From assembly GCA_022264855.1 (NCBI GenBank), contig JABYQU010000093.1, positions 1 to 50,457 on the forward strand: a DNA stretch of 50,457 bases, read 5' to 3'. Shown in pieces: positions 49,250-50,457 of the stretch. How positions within the stretch are numbered: position 1 is the first letter of the stretch; every line of letters begins with the position of its first letter. The stretch comes from Lenzites betulinus. Taxonomy: Eukaryota; Basidiomycota; Agaricomycetes; Polyporales; Polyporaceae. The position numbers were made by a program, and so were the translations under genes. The notes beneath the pieces were generated by a model, which was given only the letters and a program-made list of their open reading frames with translations, did no database searches and was not told the origin of the DNA.

Positions 49250-50457
49250 GGGAGTAACGGGTTGATCTATGCCAATGATGGGTAGGACGATTGAGTAGAG
49301 GGACAGAGCGGGGAGCAGCTGAGGCGGGGGATAGGATGGGGCGCGAGAGGGTAAGCAGAGGAGCGGGGAGCAGCTGAGGCGGAGAGTAGGATGGGGCGAG
49401 AGAGGAGATGTTGGCGGCGGCAGGAAGACAAGAAGGGAACAAGAGAGGAGGAGATGGTGGTGGCAGGAAGACAAGAAATGCGGCGCGAGGAGGCGGGTAT
49501 AAACGCGTCTGGCAGGGACTTAGCAGAACGCGCTCCGTTCCAACATCCTCCCACTCCCTTGGATCTTCTGCCGCGGCTCCGCGCCGTGCCCAAGCTTGAA
49601 GCTGTCCTCCGAGGTTCCGGGAGCTCCGAGTCGCCCCATCAAAGCAATCGCGTCGTGCCTGTAAATCTCGACTCGCCGATGCGGTTCCAACGGTTTGCAG
49701 CCCCCGCACTACAATTGCCTGTACTTACTGCCGCACGATGGGGCGGCGGCCGACGCAGGAGCGCACGCCGAGGATAGCTCGCCGGCGGCACTTGGACGGT
49801 AATTAATGCGCGGCCTCCTTGCCGCCGGCACTCCCCGCATTCGCTGCACGACGTGCCTGATGTCATCCTCCAGAACTTGCGCAGGCTGCGAGCCCTCGCC
49901 GGCGCCCCTGAGCCAGTCGTCCACTCCACACCGACACATTAGATTGCCCAACACCGCGGCCGGCGCAGCCAAAGAGTCAATCCAGCATAGTGTGTCGCGC
50001 CCCGGCGGCACCGTGTCCGCAGACCATCACACTCCCGCAGCCGGCGCCCTCTGCAGCAGCCCCGCTTGCCCCCAGCTTTCGCCGTGCGCCGCAGACTGTC
50101 CAGGGCCCGTTTAGGCAACGCCCACCTCTGGCCTTTCTGCTCTGCTCTCCCATTCCCCGCGCTCGACCGCCTCTCTCGCCCTGTGCCCGCCCTCGCTCCC
50201 CTGCCTCTGCTCCCGTCCTGCCGCTGTGCACGCCCACCGCCCGCTGCTCCGGCGCTCCGGCGCTGCCCCTCCCGTCCCCGGCCTCCCTCCCGCCGTGCCC
50301 CCCGCATCCACGCAGGTGCACTGGCCCGCGCCGACGCTCGCGACTACATGCCGCGCATACAAGCGTGCTACTGCTGCGACACCAGCCGTATCTAACGCGT
50401 TCTACTACAGAGCGCCGCGGCCGCAGACGAGACGGCCGACGGCGGCATGCGTATAAC
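47097..50457. repeat. Tandem segmental repeat, unit 3 (first 3.4 kb; continues past the window)
   Basis: Third direct copy, followed to the last base of the window, where it corresponds to about 29.8 kb in unit 1. It matches unit 1 closely in the transcription factor leader and beyond (for example 49440-50000). The last 350 bp, from about 50120, carry several small insertions and deletions not seen in units 1 or 2. The array therefore has at least three units. Confidence 0.93.
49250..50457. other. Non-genic GC-rich start of unit 3 spacer
   Basis: Counterpart of 28683-29880, with a local duplication of about 60 bp at 49300-49390 and indels after 50120 that shift every long frame relative to units 1 and 2. 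No gene called. Confidence 0.4.

Noticed and set aside
26530..50457. Assembly collapse or duplication artefact as explanation of the tandem units
   Set aside because: The units differ by many substitutions, indels, a frameshift and different minisatellite lengths, which is not expected from a repeated contig; still, long reads should confirm.

Overview
The window looks like a GC-rich Agaricomycete (probably polypore-type basidiomycete) nuclear contig. The genes are housekeeping eukaryotic genes split by many short introns, mostly 49-70 nt, with GT-AG borders. Basidiomycete-type families are present, including a Zn2Cys6 regulator with a fungal transcription factor domain and a cell-wall-integrity MAP kinase with a TEY lip. 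I rebuilt gene models by hand from splice signals and protein-family continuity. Every multi-exon model I propose closes in frame.

Left part (1-25.5 kb): a dense array of conserved single-copy genes. In order: TAF10 (-, 5' part only), PAAF1/Rpn14-like WD40 protein (-), NBP35 Fe-S scaffold ATPase (+), Slt2/Mpk1 MAP kinase (-), makorin-type RING/C3H ubiquitin ligase (-), HFI1/ADA1 of SAGA (+), a small acidic hypothetical protein (-), a Gfo/Idh/MocA dehydrogenase (+), mitoferrin MRS3/4 (-), xanthine phosphoribosyltransferase XPT1 (-), RNA polymerase III subunit RPC4 (+), symplekin/PTA1 (-) and V-ATPase subunit G (+). They are not an operon or an obvious pathway; they alternate as divergent and convergent pairs with 0-650 bp between them. 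This segment is notable for very small exons: 5, 10, 16 and 17 nt in the MAP kinase, 7 nt in XPT1 and 13 nt in RPC4. It also has two probable GC-AG introns.

Right part (26.5-50.5 kb): a large direct tandem repeat. A unit of about 10.2-10.4 kb starts at 26530, 36738 and 47097, and the third copy runs off the window. Each unit carries the 5' two-thirds of a Zn2Cys6 transcription factor gene (-), about 3.7 kb of GC-rich DNA without a recognisable gene, a 270-residue unknown protein gene (+), and about 3.4 kb of further non-genic DNA ending in a minisatellite. The left border of the repeat lies inside the transcription factor gene. Copy 1 is therefore the only full-length gene (813 residues, with a polyglutamine C-terminal region). 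Copies 2 and 3 end in a junction-encoded tail of about 30 residues. Copy 2 also carries a frameshift just after the zinc cluster; copy 3 stays open. The 270-residue gene differs between copies almost only at synonymous sites, so it appears to be a real protein under selection. This partial amplification of a regulator together with an unknown gene is the most interesting thing in the window.
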